Shown here piece after piece: positions 44,585-53,903 of a stretch of DNA of 64,000 nt. The stretch is from Desulfobacter hydrogenophilus. GTDB lineage: Bacteria; Desulfobacterota; Desulfobacteria; Desulfobacterales; Desulfobacteraceae. Location of the stretch: the NCBI RefSeq assembly GCF_004319545.1, contig NZ_CP036313.1, positions 631,501 through 695,500 on the forward strand, written 5' to 3'. A model generated the notes under the pieces. That model made no database searches, was not told the DNA's origin, and saw nothing but the letters and a program-made list of their open reading frames with translations. The position numbers and the translations under genes are program-made. Numbering within the stretch: the stretch's first letter is position 1; the number at the start of each line of letters is the position of its first letter.

Positions 44585-44688
44585 ACAATAAAAGTTGTTG
44601 GCTTCTTCCAGATAAAACACGAATAAACTTTAAAAACAAGTAAGATAAACCATATCACAACTAATGTTGTAGATACAATTAAATTGTA
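44585..44688. promoter_or_regulatory. cluster of dyads, candidate enhancer for the NtrC-type regulator
   Basis: Three related dyads occur: acaataaaagttgt (44585-44598), acaactaatgttgt (44657-44670) and tacaattaaattgta (44674-44688, a perfect palindrome). They share the form ACAAY...RTTGT. They lie about 80-190 bases upstream of the acs sigma-54 element, which is normal enhancer geometry. Confidence 0.55.
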
Positions 44689-44699
44689 GACGGGCTAAC

Positions 44700-46085
44700 T
44701 TATTCCTCTCCGCGAAGTTTTTGAAGACGCTTACTGAGCGCCTGCTGGGAAATACCCAAAATCTTGGCTGCCGCAGACTGATTTCCCCCTGTATGGGCCA
44801 TGGCTTTTTCCACCAGTTCATTAGCAGCTTGCTTCAAGGTCGGAAGTCCGGCATTTAAGGACATAGAGGCCCCTACCCCAGGATCGGCATGGGTAGAAAC
44901 ATTGAACAGATCAGAAGAAATGGCGCCGCCCTGGTATCTGGACATGGCATCGTAAACCATGGATTTCAACTCCCTGATATTTCCCTTAAACGGATATTCT
45001 TCCATGGTCTCAATAAGACTTTTCGGAATATCAGGCACAGGCTTGTCCAGTTCATCGGCAGTCTGGCAAATAAAACGGTCCAGAAGCAAAGGGATGTCTA
45101 AAAGGCGTTCCCGCAACGGCGGTATGGTCAGCGTATGTGTGGAAAGGCGGTAAATCAGATCCTTTCTGAATTTGCCCTGCTTTTCAAGTGCCCACAGATC
45201 CTGGTTGGTGGACGCAATAATCCGGGTATCCGAATGCCGGGTAATATCCGACCCTAATGCCAAATAATCTCCTTCCTGGAGCAGCCTGAGCAGCTTGACC
45301 TGGGAGGATAATGCCAGATCACCGATCTCATCGAGCATTAAAGTCCCCCCGGAAGCCTTCAAGATCAACCCCGGCCGGGCGTTCCTGGCGCTGGTAAACG
45401 CACCGGGCACATGGCCGAACAAAGTATCTGAAAATACATTATCATCCAGTCCCGCCACATTGACCTTAACTAATTTTCCCTTGCGGCCGCTTAAGTTGTG
45501 TATGCACTGGCCAATCAATTCCTTACCCACCCCTGTTTCCCCAAAAATCAGCACCGGCTGGGGAGACGGCGCTACAGCTTCCACATAATGGAAAATGGCA
45601 TGCATTTGACTGTCCTGGGTAATGATAGCGCTGAAGGCTGCCGGTTTTTTTATCTGGGCAAATAATGCCTGGTGCATAGGCTTTGAAAGCTGCCCCGGAG
45701 CCTGCCCGCCATCAAGGGCCAACTTTACCGACTTGACCAGGCGATCCGCATCAACGGGTTTAAGGATATAATCCATGGCCCCGATCTTCATGCACTTAAC
45801 AGCCGTATCCACCTCAACATTACCGGTAAGCACAATAACGGGTATTCTTGGCCAGGTTTTTCGGATACTTTTCAATAGGTGGTCGCCGCTGATATGAGGC
45901 ATATTCAAATCCAGGAGGACCAGTCCGGGAATTCTACGTTCCATGGTCCTGATCACATCCCTTGAATCCTGTATGGCGGCAATGTTGTCAAAACCAACCA
46001 TTCGCAGCTCCGTTTCTACCGCAGCAAGAATTTTTGGATCGTCGTCCACTAGGAATATGGGATTATCCGGATTTGGGGAATTCAA
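44700..46085 (-). CDS. sigma-54-dependent response regulator (NtrC type)
   Basis: About 461 residues. The receiver domain has Asp59 in LVLLDLNMPHISG. The AAA+ domain (about 150-380) has Walker A FGETGVGKELIG and the sigma-54 contact loop GHVPGAFTSARNARPG. The C-terminal Fis-type helix-turn-helix is GGNQSAAAKILGISQQALSKRL. The start is uncertain. TTG at 46085 has a strong AAGGAGG (46097-46103) 11 bases upstream; a longer frame to 46169 would add a hydrophobic stretch that looks unlike a regulator. It lies between acs and a divergent small gene, both preceded by sigma-54 elements. No sensor kinase is adjacent. Confidence 0.88.
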   Translation of the reverse strand: MNSPNPDNPIFLVDDDPKILAAVETELRMVGFDNIAAIQDSRDVIRTMERRIPGLVLLDLNMPHISGDHLLKSIRKTWPRIPVIVLTGNVEVDTAVKCMKIGAMDYILKPVDADRLVKSVKLALDGGQAPGQLSKPMHQALFAQIKKPAAFSAIITQDSQMHAIFHYVEAVAPSPQPVLIFGETGVGKELIGQCIHNLSGRKGKLVKVNVAGLDDNVFSDTLFGHVPGAFTSARNARPGLILKASGGTLMLDEIGDLALSSQVKLLRLLQEGDYLALGSDITRHSDTRIIASTNQDLWALEKQGKFRKDLIYRLSTHTLTIPPLRERLLDIPLLLDRFICQTADELDKPVPDIPKSLIETMEEYPFKGNIRELKSMVYDAMSRYQGGAISSDLFNVSTHADPGVGASMSLNAGLPTLKQAANELVEKAMAHTGGNQSAAAKILGISQQALSKRLQKLRGEE

Positions 46086-46169
46086 AACGCTTAATACCTC
46101 CTTCTTGCCATCCATTAAAAAATTTTCAAGTATGGGAAGAATGAATATAAAAATGGTTGTGACAAACAA

Positions 46170-46469
46170 GACAATGATCAGAACTCCGGAATAATAATTA
46201 TTACCGGCACAACTTTATATCCCGGTGGTTTAAAACCAAAGTCAATCTTCCTGAATTTAAAGGGTTCGGCCACCCCATCTTTATCCTGAAAAAATAATCC
46301 AATGTCAACTGCTGTTCAAAAAACCCGACAAAAGTAGAACAAAAATGTCAATTTTTTCCCAATTTTTCCGATAATAACACTAAGGGGTTTCTAACAATAA
46401 ATACAAACGCATCTCAAACACCCCGACAACTTTGAGTTTCAGCACTTTTTTAACGACTTCAAAACATAA
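46170..46469. other. divergent regulatory region
   Basis: About 300 bp between the regulator and the sigma-54 promoter of the small gene. Half-sites of the ACAAC type occur at about 46209 and 46425, but no full dyad as clear as those near acs. No gene is seen. Confidence 0.4.
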
Positions 46470-46485
46470 TGGTACGCAACTTGCT
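46470..46485 (+). promoter_or_regulatory. sigma-54 promoter of the 66-residue gene
   Basis: TGGTACGCAACTTGCT matches TGGCACG-N4-TTGCT with a single change (T for C at the fourth base). It is 63 bases upstream of the ATG at 46549 and is followed by a T-rich initiation region. Confidence 0.8.
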
Positions 46486-46548
46486 TTTTATAATTTTATG
46501 ATTTGACACACAAATCAAGGATTTATTTAAAAAAAAGGATTTATTAAA

Positions 46549-46749
46549 ATGGATAGCAACAAAAAAATATTTGAAGTAAAAAAGACATTCGGACTCAGCG
46601 TACTGCTCAAACTGACTCGTAAAACCATAGACGGGATAGAGATCAACGAAATGAATGGGATATACCGCTCTAATCTTGACTTAGACGAGATGAACCGTGC
46701 TGTTACCCGCACCATGGCTTCCCACAATATCCAGTTAAAAATCGGATAG
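46549..46749 (+). CDS. small hypothetical protein under sigma-54 control
   Basis: A 66-residue soluble, charged protein with no cysteines. It begins MDSNKKIFEVKKTFGLSVLL and contains DGIEINEMNGIYRSNLDLDEMN. An AAAAAAGGATT ribosome site precedes the ATG. A near-consensus sigma-54 promoter lies upstream and two hairpins follow, so it forms a complete monocistronic unit divergent from the sigma-54 regulator. I do not recognise the family. A role linked to acetate use is an inference from sharing a regulator with acs. Confidence 0.72.
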   Translation: MDSNKKIFEVKKTFGLSVLLKLTRKTIDGIEINEMNGIYRSNLDLDEMNRAVTRTMASHNIQLKIG

Positions 46750-46767
46750 TCTTTTACTGAACACCCC

Positions 46768-46874
46768 TTTGCCGGGGATGGCGTGTCTTCCCGGCAAAAT
46801 GTGGGATTTATTTTTTCCGAGTCCCTTATGTGAAGAACACCGGCAAGGCCTGATGCTTTCCCGGTGTTTTTTTA
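46768..46874 (+). terminator. two hairpins, the second a rho-independent terminator
   Basis: The first hairpin is tttgccggg / cccggcaaa (46768-46798). The second is aacaccgg (46836-46843) / ccggtgtt (46861-46868) followed by TTTTTTAT, a typical terminator for the 66-residue gene. Confidence 0.7.
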
Positions 46875-47107
46875 TCCCAAAAACACCATTATAACAGAAT
46901 AGATACATTAATGTAGCAATGAACCATATTTGTAATTATTCTTCCCTGCTGATCTTATAATAAAAAGGTGGTATTCACCTTTATTTTACTTTATGACAGT
47001 CCATATTGATTTGGCCAAAGTGCATTCCTGGGCAGGTCTTTTAATAACAACAAAGGATCTTTATTGAACGTCAGATTCGTTCACACAACAAATTGGTTAT
47101 ATAAAAA
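46875..47107. other. intergenic region before crcB
   Basis: It contains a small hairpin aaaggtg / caccttt (46964-46982) followed by ttatttta. I looked for the conserved core of a fluoride riboswitch here and did not see it. Confidence 0.4.
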
Positions 47108-47485
47108 ATGATCAACATAGCAATGGTAGGATTAGGCGGTGCCATGGGCGCCATGTGCCGCTTTCTGGTGTATGAAGGGTATATCAATTTTGCAAAAAAC
47201 ACATCGCTTCCTTTAGGGACCATCACCGTCAATGTTTTAGGATGCTTTATCATAGGACTTTTAGGCGGCATTGCCGACACACGGCAAATCTTTCTCCCGG
47301 AGGTCCGACTGCTTATTTTTACCGGATTTTTAGGCGGATTCACTACGTTTTCCACCTTTGGATTTGAATCGTTTTTATATATGCGTAACGGACAGATCGG
47401 CCTGGCCGTTCTAAATGGACTTATCCAGTTAATCGCCGGACTGATTTTTGTCTGGGCCGGATTCGGGCTATCAAAAGCCTTCTAA
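47108..47485 (+). CDS. crcB: fluoride efflux channel CrcB/Fluc
   Basis: A 125-residue membrane protein with four hydrophobic segments, the standard size. Family signatures are GLGGAMGAMCRFLVYE near the start, LGTITVNVLGCFIIGLL, and FTGFLGGFTTFSTFGFE, whose TTFSTF stretch lines the fluoride pore. It works as a dual-topology dimer exporting fluoride. No fluoride riboswitch was found upstream. Confidence 0.93.
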   Translation: MINIAMVGLGGAMGAMCRFLVYEGYINFAKNTSLPLGTITVNVLGCFIIGLLGGIADTRQIFLPEVRLLIFTGFLGGFTTFSTFGFESFLYMRNGQIGLAVLNGLIQLIAGLIFVWAGFGLSKAF

Positions 47486-47510
47486 AAGAGAATAATACTT
47501 TTTTGTAATT

Positions 47511-48716
47511 TTACAATACAAGGTCTTTGCAGATGGTTGCAATCTCAAATTCTTCATCCGTGGGAACAACCCAGACTTCAACGGTACTGTCATCAGTGGA
47601 GATACGGGCGGCTTTACCCCTTAAGCCGGCGTTAACCTCTTGATCCACTATAATGCCCAGATGCCCAAGCCCTTCCAGACATTTACCCCGAACTGCCGAG
47701 TCATTTTCCCCGATGCCGGCGGTAAAGGCAATGGCATCCAGACGACCAAGTACGGCATGGTAAGCCCCGATATATTTTTTAATACCGTGACACAGCATCT
47801 CAAAGGCAAGTCTTGCATTGTCGTCACCCGAGGCGATGGCTTTGTGAATATCCCGCATATCATTCATACCGCAAATACCGACAAGACCGCTTTCACGGTC
47901 AAGAATGGTCTGAATCTGTGCAGCACTTTTCCCGGTACAGAAGGTAAGATAAGCAGGCAGGGAAGGATCAATGTCACCGCAGCGGGTCCCCATGATCAGC
48001 CCGGAAGTGGGTGTCATACCCATGGAAGTTTCCCGACACACGCCGCCTTTGACAGCGGTGATGGAAGAACCATTCCCCAGGTGGCAAACAATATTGTTCA
48101 GCGCATTTAAAGGTTTTCCCATGAGACCGGCAAGCGTTTTGGTGACATAGGCGTGGGAGGCGCCATGGAATCCGTACCGCCTGACTTTATATTTAGTGTA
48201 ATAAGCGGTAGGCAAGGCATACCGGTACACATAATCAGGGAGATTGCTTGCAAACAGCGTGTCAAACACGGCAACCGAAGGTACGCCGGGGAAATGCACC
48301 ATGGCCGCTTCAATACCGGCCAGATTAGCCGGGTTATGCAAGGGCGCCAGCACAATGTTGTTCCGGATACCCTCAATGGCCTTGGCATCCACGATGCAAT
48401 TTTCCTTGAAAATCTCACCGCCCTGGGCCACCCGATGCCCAATGGCTGCCAACTCTTCTGCGGATTTAACAAGCGGATCATCACCGGCCAGAAGTAAAGC
48501 GGCCACCTTTTCGATGGCCTTGGTGTGATTTTCAAAGCGTTCAGACATCTCGGTTTTTTCACCGGGTCCGGGGTCCGAATACAGGGTATGGACCAGGCTG
48601 CTCTGTGGACTGCCGATGCGCTCCACCAAACCCGCGCATATGACCTTAGGACCGGCCAAATCAAACAATTTATACTTCAGGGAGGAACTTCCTGAATTAA
48701 TTACAAGTACTTTCAT
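47511..48716 (-). CDS. ackA: acetate kinase
   Basis: A 401-residue kinase interconverting acetate and acetyl phosphate with ATP. Clear signatures are LVINSGSSSLKYKLFD, YGFHGASHAYVTK, CHLGNGSSITAVKGG, SMGMTPTSGLIMGTRCGDIDP and FTAGIGENDSAVR. The ASKHA catalytic residues (Asn, Arg, Glu) lie in these segments. No phosphotransacetylase gene lies beside it in this window. It converges with crcB, separated by 25 bp. Confidence 0.96.
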   Translation of the reverse strand: MKVLVINSGSSSLKYKLFDLAGPKVICAGLVERIGSPQSSLVHTLYSDPGPGEKTEMSERFENHTKAIEKVAALLLAGDDPLVKSAEELAAIGHRVAQGGEIFKENCIVDAKAIEGIRNNIVLAPLHNPANLAGIEAAMVHFPGVPSVAVFDTLFASNLPDYVYRYALPTAYYTKYKVRRYGFHGASHAYVTKTLAGLMGKPLNALNNIVCHLGNGSSITAVKGGVCRETSMGMTPTSGLIMGTRCGDIDPSLPAYLTFCTGKSAAQIQTILDRESGLVGICGMNDMRDIHKAIASGDDNARLAFEMLCHGIKKYIGAYHAVLGRLDAIAFTAGIGENDSAVRGKCLEGLGHLGIIVDQEVNAGLRGKAARISTDDSTVEVWVVPTDEEFEIATICKDLVL

Positions 48717-48825
48717 TTTTCCAACCTTGCTTAATGGAAGCGTTTAATGCGGACCAGAGCCTTAGAGCCTGCTGATTTTTGCTGACATTTTTGTAACTGC
48801 TAAACAGAGAAGCCAGCAAACAACA

Positions 48826-49296
48826 TCAATTCCTCAGGGTGGCAATCAACCGCTTAGGATTTTCAAAAAAGGCAAATACATCCAAAACATGCCGGATCAT
48901 CACATCGCTGGACATCAGTGCCGGCAAGGACATCCCCTCCTCCCCAAGCACGGCCACGCCCAACACGGCGTGTTTGAGCATCAAGGCATCATTAACCCCG
49001 TTGCCCACAGCCATGGTGGTGTCCGCGCCGATGTGATTGAGCACATCCAATTTTTTCTGATCCTGATCCTGGTTTGAAATCAGTACAATTTCTGCGTTCA
49101 CGCCCTCAAGTTGTGCCTGAACCGAGCCAAAGGTGTCGGCTGTCACTACATGGAAATCAAGCCGGTGGGTGAGCCGGTTCATGGCTGCCCCTACTCCGTC
49201 AATAAGACAGCCATCCGCTGCGATGGTACCGTTGTAGTCAAACATCACATTCTGAATATTAACCGGGCCGGTGCCGGGAATATCAACGCGGATCAT
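48826..49296 (-). CDS. HAD-family hydrolase, soluble P-type-ATPase-like
   Basis: A 156-residue HAD protein. Motif I is VMFDYNGTIAADG and the late motif GNGVNDALMLKHAVLGVAV is like the hinge/P-domain of P-type ATPases. Such small proteins are annotated as soluble P-type ATPase-like phosphatases. The substrate is unknown. It is on the same strand as ackA, 109 bp upstream of it. Confidence 0.75.
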   Translation of the reverse strand: MIRVDIPGTGPVNIQNVMFDYNGTIAADGCLIDGVGAAMNRLTHRLDFHVVTADTFGSVQAQLEGVNAEIVLISNQDQDQKKLDVLNHIGADTTMAVGNGVNDALMLKHAVLGVAVLGEEGMSLPALMSSDVMIRHVLDVFAFFENPKRLIATLRN

Positions 49297-49373
49297 GCCG
49301 CCTCCTGACGAAATTTCATATTAACGCCCTGCAGGCGAGCTGTTAGTTGACAGATCATAACTTTTCCAGGCCC

Positions 49374-50051
49374 TTATAATCCGCACCAGGTAATAACATT
49401 TTCTAAGTCCTCCCGGGGACTGATTACCTTGTTTGCAGGAAAATCATCGTCAGGGTATCCAAGTGCAATGGCAACCAGTAAACGCTTATCATCTGGAATT
49501 TGGAGAATGTCTCTAATTGCGTCGGCATAGGTGATGCCCTGGTTCTGGATACAGGTACCAAGCCCTAAATCAACTGCAGCCAGACAGATAGTTTGAATAA
49601 CCAGCCCGGCATCCAGATAGGCGCCTTCAATGGGACGTGATTTATCGCCGACAAGGATGATCGCTGCAGGCGCATCAAAATACCGGAATCCGCGTTCAAT
49701 CCATTCAATTCGCTTGGCTTTATCTTCCCTTCCGATATCCATGATTTTAAACAGCCGTTTTCCGATATCTACCTGCCGGTCACGGTAAACAGTGCCTTTT
49801 TCCGGCTCAATCAGGGTATGTGCCATTTCTTCAGGGGGGTCTTCAGAACTGCGGAATCTTTCCACATTGGCACGTTTAAGCTGTTCCAACGTCTCACCGG
49901 TAACCACATAAAAATGCCACGGTTGTGCATTTTTTGTAGACGGGGCTCTGACGGAGATCGCCAGAATTTGATTTAAAACATCCTTGGGAACCGGTTTTTC
50001 TAAAAATCCGCGAATGCTTTTTCTTTCTTTAATGGTATCCTGTAATTCCAT
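49374..50051 (-). CDS. nitroreductase family protein
   Basis: A 225-residue flavoprotein of the FMN-dependent nitroreductase fold. KERKSIRGF provides the N-terminal FMN phosphate contacts, and VRAPSTKNAQPWHFYVV and ALGYPDDDFP are typical. QTICLAAVDLGLGTCIQNQGI is the conserved helix. It probably reduces quinones, nitroaromatics or related compounds with NAD(P)H. Specificity cannot be assigned. Confidence 0.88.
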   Translation of the reverse strand: MELQDTIKERKSIRGFLEKPVPKDVLNQILAISVRAPSTKNAQPWHFYVVTGETLEQLKRANVERFRSSEDPPEEMAHTLIEPEKGTVYRDRQVDIGKRLFKIMDIGREDKAKRIEWIERGFRYFDAPAAIILVGDKSRPIEGAYLDAGLVIQTICLAAVDLGLGTCIQNQGITYADAIRDILQIPDDKRLLVAIALGYPDDDFPANKVISPREDLENVITWCGL

Positions 50052-50238
50052 TACTTCTTCCTTGGCTAACGATTAGGTTTCCTGTATTAAACCTTATTGA
50101 TAATGCCTGGCAGTTTAATGTTAACCGCAATAAATATTCAATACTTTTTATGCAAATTTTAATTTACGGCAAATTCTTGTTTACCCACAAAACAACTCTT
50201 TATCAAAAAGACTACCCAATGTATAAACTTTTATTATT

Positions 50239-50673
50239 ATGATGAACACAAAACAGATCACCAATATACATGCAGCGGATCAGGACCCGGCCATTCATCA
50301 CCTTAAGACCAGGGTATATTATGAAGACACAGATCACTCCGGCGTGGTTTACCATGCCAATTATCTGAAATTTTTTGAACGGGCCAGGGAAGACATATTC
50401 GGTGTTGAAACCCTGGTCCGAATGTGGAACGACAAAGGCATCGGCTTTGCCGTATACAAAGCGGACATCGGATACCATGACGGCGCACAATTCGGGGATC
50501 TTCTGGATATTCGGACCACCTGGGAAAAACAGGGGCCATACCGGGTGGTGTTTTTTCACAGCGCCTGGCGCCCGGGCCTGAGTAAGCCGGCAGTCACCTG
50601 CACCCTGGAACTGGTGTGTCTGGGGCCGGGCAAAAAACTTTTGCCCATTCCGGAATTTGATTTTCTGGATTAG
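50239..50673 (+). CDS. YbgC-type acyl-CoA thioesterase
   Basis: A 144-residue hot-dog-fold thioesterase. The N-terminal active-site motif is RVYYEDTDHSGVVYHANYLKFFERARED, shown in part as YYEDTDHSGVVYHANYLKFF, with the catalytic Asp and the following Tyr/His typical of YbgC/4-HBT enzymes. It hydrolyses short-chain or aromatic acyl-CoA. In Proteobacteria it often accompanies the Tol-Pal genes, but those are not here. It is monocistronic. Confidence 0.88.
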   Translation: MMNTKQITNIHAADQDPAIHHLKTRVYYEDTDHSGVVYHANYLKFFERAREDIFGVETLVRMWNDKGIGFAVYKADIGYHDGAQFGDLLDIRTTWEKQGPYRVVFFHSAWRPGLSKPAVTCTLELVCLGPGKKLLPIPEFDFLD

Positions 50674-50840
50674 ATCGCCTGAATCAACCGAATTTTACAA
50701 CTTTTTTACAACCATTTTACCCCGGTTTGACACATGACTTTTTTCAATGGGTTATCCTTGGACCGCAAGTAAAAACAACCGCTGATACTTGCGCTATAGG
50801 AATACATAAAAAACCAATACCTTACTAAAAGGAGAAAGCC

Positions 50841-52202
50841 ATGACACCCAGGTTAACCAGAACAACAACAGTTGCCGCGATTTTGATTCTTTCCATTTTT
50901 ATGGTCACCCAGTTGCCGGGGATATCCCTGGCCACGGGAGCCCTGGACCGTGTCACCTGCCGGGTGGAGACGGACAGGTCCGTACTGCCGGCGGATGATC
51001 CCCAGAACGTCATTTTAAAAATAACCCTGGATGCCCCCAAAGTTCCTGAAAATACGGCCCGCCCCCGGGTAAATATTGCCCTGGTGATGGACCGATCCGG
51101 CTCCATGGGCGGCACAAAAATTAAAATGGCCAAGGCTGCGGCCATGGAAGCCCTGTCCCGGCTCGGCACAGATGACGTATTTTCCCTTGTCACCTACGCC
51201 ACGGATGTCACCACCCTGGTACCAGCCCGGAAAGTAAGAGAAACCGGCGCTATTATCAACGCCATCAAAGGGATTGAAGCCGGCGGCAACACCGCCCTTT
51301 TCGGCGGAGTGAGCCAGGGCGCCGCCCAAATCAGAAAACATGTTGAAGACGATTATATTCACCGGGTGGTGCTGCTGTCAGACGGTTTGGCCAATGTCGG
51401 GCCGAGAAACCCTGTAGACTTAGGACGTCTTGGGGCAGGACTGTTCAAGGAAAACATCTCGGTGACCACCGTAGGCGTGGGCATGGACTACAATGAAGAT
51501 CTCATGGCCCAGCTGGCCCAGAAAAGCGACGGCAATACCTATTTTGCCGAGTCCGGAACGGACCTTCCCCGGATCTTTGCCGCGGAACTGGGAAATGTGC
51601 TCAATGTGGTTGCCAAACAGGTGGTTGTAACCATCACCTTACCGTCCGGTATTGAACCCGTGGGAATCATCGGCCGGGAAGGCCGGATACGGAATAATCG
51701 CATTGAACTATCCATGAACCAGCTGTATGGCGGACAGAAAAAATTCGCCCTGGTGGAAGTACGCATGAAAGGACAAAAAGAGGGTAGTTCTGTTGAAATT
51801 GCAAAGGCCGATGTCTCCTATCAGGATCCTTTTTCCATGGAAAGCCTGAACACCCAGGCAAAGGCCACAGCCCGCTTCAGCCGAAACAAAGCCAAGGTCG
51901 CTGCATCCACCAACGCCCAGGTGGTCAAGGATTACCAGCTAAACCTCAATGCCCTGGCCCAGGAAAAAGCCATCGAACTGTCTGATCAGGGAAAAACCAA
52001 AGAAGCGGCCCGGGAATTGAGACAGTCTGCAGCAGCATTGAAAGGCTATGCCGGCAAATACAATGACACACAAGCCCTTGAAGAAGCCCGGGAAGCTGAA
52101 GCCCAGGCCGATGTGCTGGAAACCCAAGGCATGAGTAAAAAAAGCAGAAAAGCGCTTCGAACCAAATCTTACCAAATGAAAAACCAGCAGATTCAAAAAT
52201 AA
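50841..52202 (+). CDS. secreted von Willebrand factor A domain protein
   Basis: A 453-residue protein. A signal peptide spans about residues 1-32. The VWA domain (about 76-260) has the MIDAS motif DRSGSMGG (Asp84, Ser86, Ser88) with later TDDVFSLVTYA and LLSDGLANVG residues completing the metal site. A beta-rich middle (about 265-345) and a long charged helical, possibly coiled-coil C-terminus (about 350-453) follow. It is the first gene of a unit with a sensor kinase (6 bp gap) and a response regulator, so it may act as a periplasmic input or output for that pair. A GGAGAAAG site precedes the start. Confidence 0.8.
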   Translation: MTPRLTRTTTVAAILILSIFMVTQLPGISLATGALDRVTCRVETDRSVLPADDPQNVILKITLDAPKVPENTARPRVNIALVMDRSGSMGGTKIKMAKAAAMEALSRLGTDDVFSLVTYATDVTTLVPARKVRETGAIINAIKGIEAGGNTALFGGVSQGAAQIRKHVEDDYIHRVVLLSDGLANVGPRNPVDLGRLGAGLFKENISVTTVGVGMDYNEDLMAQLAQKSDGNTYFAESGTDLPRIFAAELGNVLNVVAKQVVVTITLPSGIEPVGIIGREGRIRNNRIELSMNQLYGGQKKFALVEVRMKGQKEGSSVEIAKADVSYQDPFSMESLNTQAKATARFSRNKAKVAASTNAQVVKDYQLNLNALAQEKAIELSDQGKTKEAARELRQSAAALKGYAGKYNDTQALEEAREAEAQADVLETQGMSKKSRKALRTKSYQMKNQQIQK

Positions 52203-52208
52203 GCCATT

Positions 52209-53903
52209 ATGACCAGCCGACGCGCGATCATTATATTCTGGACCCTGCTTTTAGTACCTGCCCTGGTGCTGGCAGGGTCAGCCTTTCGCCAGCTCTCCTT
52301 TGAACAGGAACGGATACGCAGGGCCGGGATTACGGCCCTTGGGGACCAGGCACGGCTGGTGGCCCACAATCTTGACCAGGCCATGGCCACCCTCCAGACC
52401 AACTTGACCCGCTCCCTGCTGGATATAAATGTAAAGGACCTAAGCCCCCCGGCCCTTGGGGAACGCCTTTTAGCCTGGGAAAAAACCAATCCCCTGATAC
52501 GCAATGTGTTCATTTTTCACCCCCGAGAAGGCCTGTTGTATCCCCGGTATTCCCGGGCAGCCACAGGCGAAGAAAGGCAGTTTATCAAGCGGTTTAACCC
52601 GCTGATGACCGGTGACATCTCCTTTGAGTTTAACCGCCCGGCTGACAGAGAGGATAACCCGGATTTCGCCAAAACGGCCCGGCCCGGAAGCCTCTATGCC
52701 CTGTCCAGACAATCTGTTCCTGCAATATCAGAAAAAAAAAATACAGCCCCAGGTACCGCCCCAAAAACCACTGGGACCCTGGGAAAATCCGGTTGGATTC
52801 CCTGGTTTAGCGATAACCAACTTTATGTACTGGGGTGGGTGCAGCCTGAACCGGAAGATATGATCTACGGTATTGAACTGGAGATGATGGTCCTTTTATC
52901 CCGACTGATGACGGATATCCCCGATAACAGTCATCCCGGCACGGCAATTGTGGTCATGGACGGCAACGGCGCCACCATTCACCACACAGGCCCCCTGGAG
53001 TTTGACCATGATCCCCGAACAAAAGATGCAGTTGCCAAAATGGATATATCCGGGCGTCTGCCCCACTGGTCTGTGTGCGTGTTCACGGATGACTCAGCCC
53101 TGTCGGAATCAGGCACCTTTTTGGTCATTGCCCTGATCCTTGTGGGCATCTTGGTCACAGCCATTGTCTCCGCAGGCGTTTTGATTACCCGGATGACCCT
53201 GGCACAAAGCAGGGATGCCCGGCAGAAAACCTCCTTTGTGGCAGCCGTATCCCATGAACTAAAGACCCCTTTGACCAGCATCCGGATGTATGCTGAACTG
53301 CTGTTGTCAAGGCGGGTATCAAATCCTGCAAAACAGCAGGCTTATCTTGAAGTGATGGTGGCAGAAAGCGAAAGACTTACCCGGCTGATCAACAATGTCC
53401 TGGATTTTGGAAAACTTGAGCAGGGCCAAAAAAAATACCGGATCAGTGAATTTGATATGGGAGACTTTCTGGTAGAATGCATTCGCACCAACCGAATCCG
53501 GTTGAAAAAGGCGGGATTTGAACTCATCACACAAATGCCGGATCAAGCGCTTCTGGTAAAAACGGATCGGGACGCCATGGCCCAGGCATTTCTTAACCTT
53601 ATGGACAATGCCATCAAATATGCAGGATCAGGCAGATTCCTGAAAATTATTTTAGACAGGACATCCCATTATGTGCAGATAAAAATCCAGGATGACGGCC
53701 CAGGCATTGACCCAGGCCTTAGGGAAAAAATTTTTAATAAATTTTTCAGGGCAGACAATTCATTAACCACATCCAAGCCGGGATCAGGTCTGGGACTGAG
53801 CATCACCCGGCGCATGCTTCGCGATTTAGGCGGCGATATCGTCATGGACACCACACTTGCCCGGGGCGCAGGCTTTATAATAAGGATACCCATCCATGAA
53901 TAA
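52209..53903 (+). CDS. membrane sensor histidine kinase
   Basis: A 564-residue kinase. Membrane segments lie near residues 7-24 and 304-326, enclosing a large periplasmic domain of about 280 residues of no recognised family. HisKA has His349 in VSHELKTPLTSIRMYAELL; the ATPase boxes are NLMDNAIKYAG, DDGPGIDPG and GSGLGLSITRRMLRDLGG. No HAMP domain is evident. It is encoded between a secreted VWA protein and an OmpR-type regulator, overlapping the latter by 8 bp. The signal is unknown; interaction with the VWA protein is an inference. Confidence 0.87.
   Translation: MTSRRAIIIFWTLLLVPALVLAGSAFRQLSFEQERIRRAGITALGDQARLVAHNLDQAMATLQTNLTRSLLDINVKDLSPPALGERLLAWEKTNPLIRNVFIFHPREGLLYPRYSRAATGEERQFIKRFNPLMTGDISFEFNRPADREDNPDFAKTARPGSLYALSRQSVPAISEKKNTAPGTAPKTTGTLGKSGWIPWFSDNQLYVLGWVQPEPEDMIYGIELEMMVLLSRLMTDIPDNSHPGTAIVVMDGNGATIHHTGPLEFDHDPRTKDAVAKMDISGRLPHWSVCVFTDDSALSESGTFLVIALILVGILVTAIVSAGVLITRMTLAQSRDARQKTSFVAAVSHELKTPLTSIRMYAELLLSRRVSNPAKQQAYLEVMVAESERLTRLINNVLDFGKLEQGQKKYRISEFDMGDFLVECIRTNRIRLKKAGFELITQMPDQALLVKTDRDAMAQAFLNLMDNAIKYAGSGRFLKIILDRTSHYVQIKIQDDGPGIDPGLREKIFNKFFRADNSLTTSKPGSGLGLSITRRMLRDLGGDIVMDTTLARGAGFIIRIPIHE

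Noticed and set aside
46875..47107. Fluoride riboswitch upstream of crcB
   Set aside because: The conserved core and pseudoknot elements were not found; only a small AT-flanked hairpin is present.
50690..50760. Sigma-54 promoter before the VWA gene
   Set aside because: TGACACATGACTTTTT lacks the GG and the correctly spaced GC.
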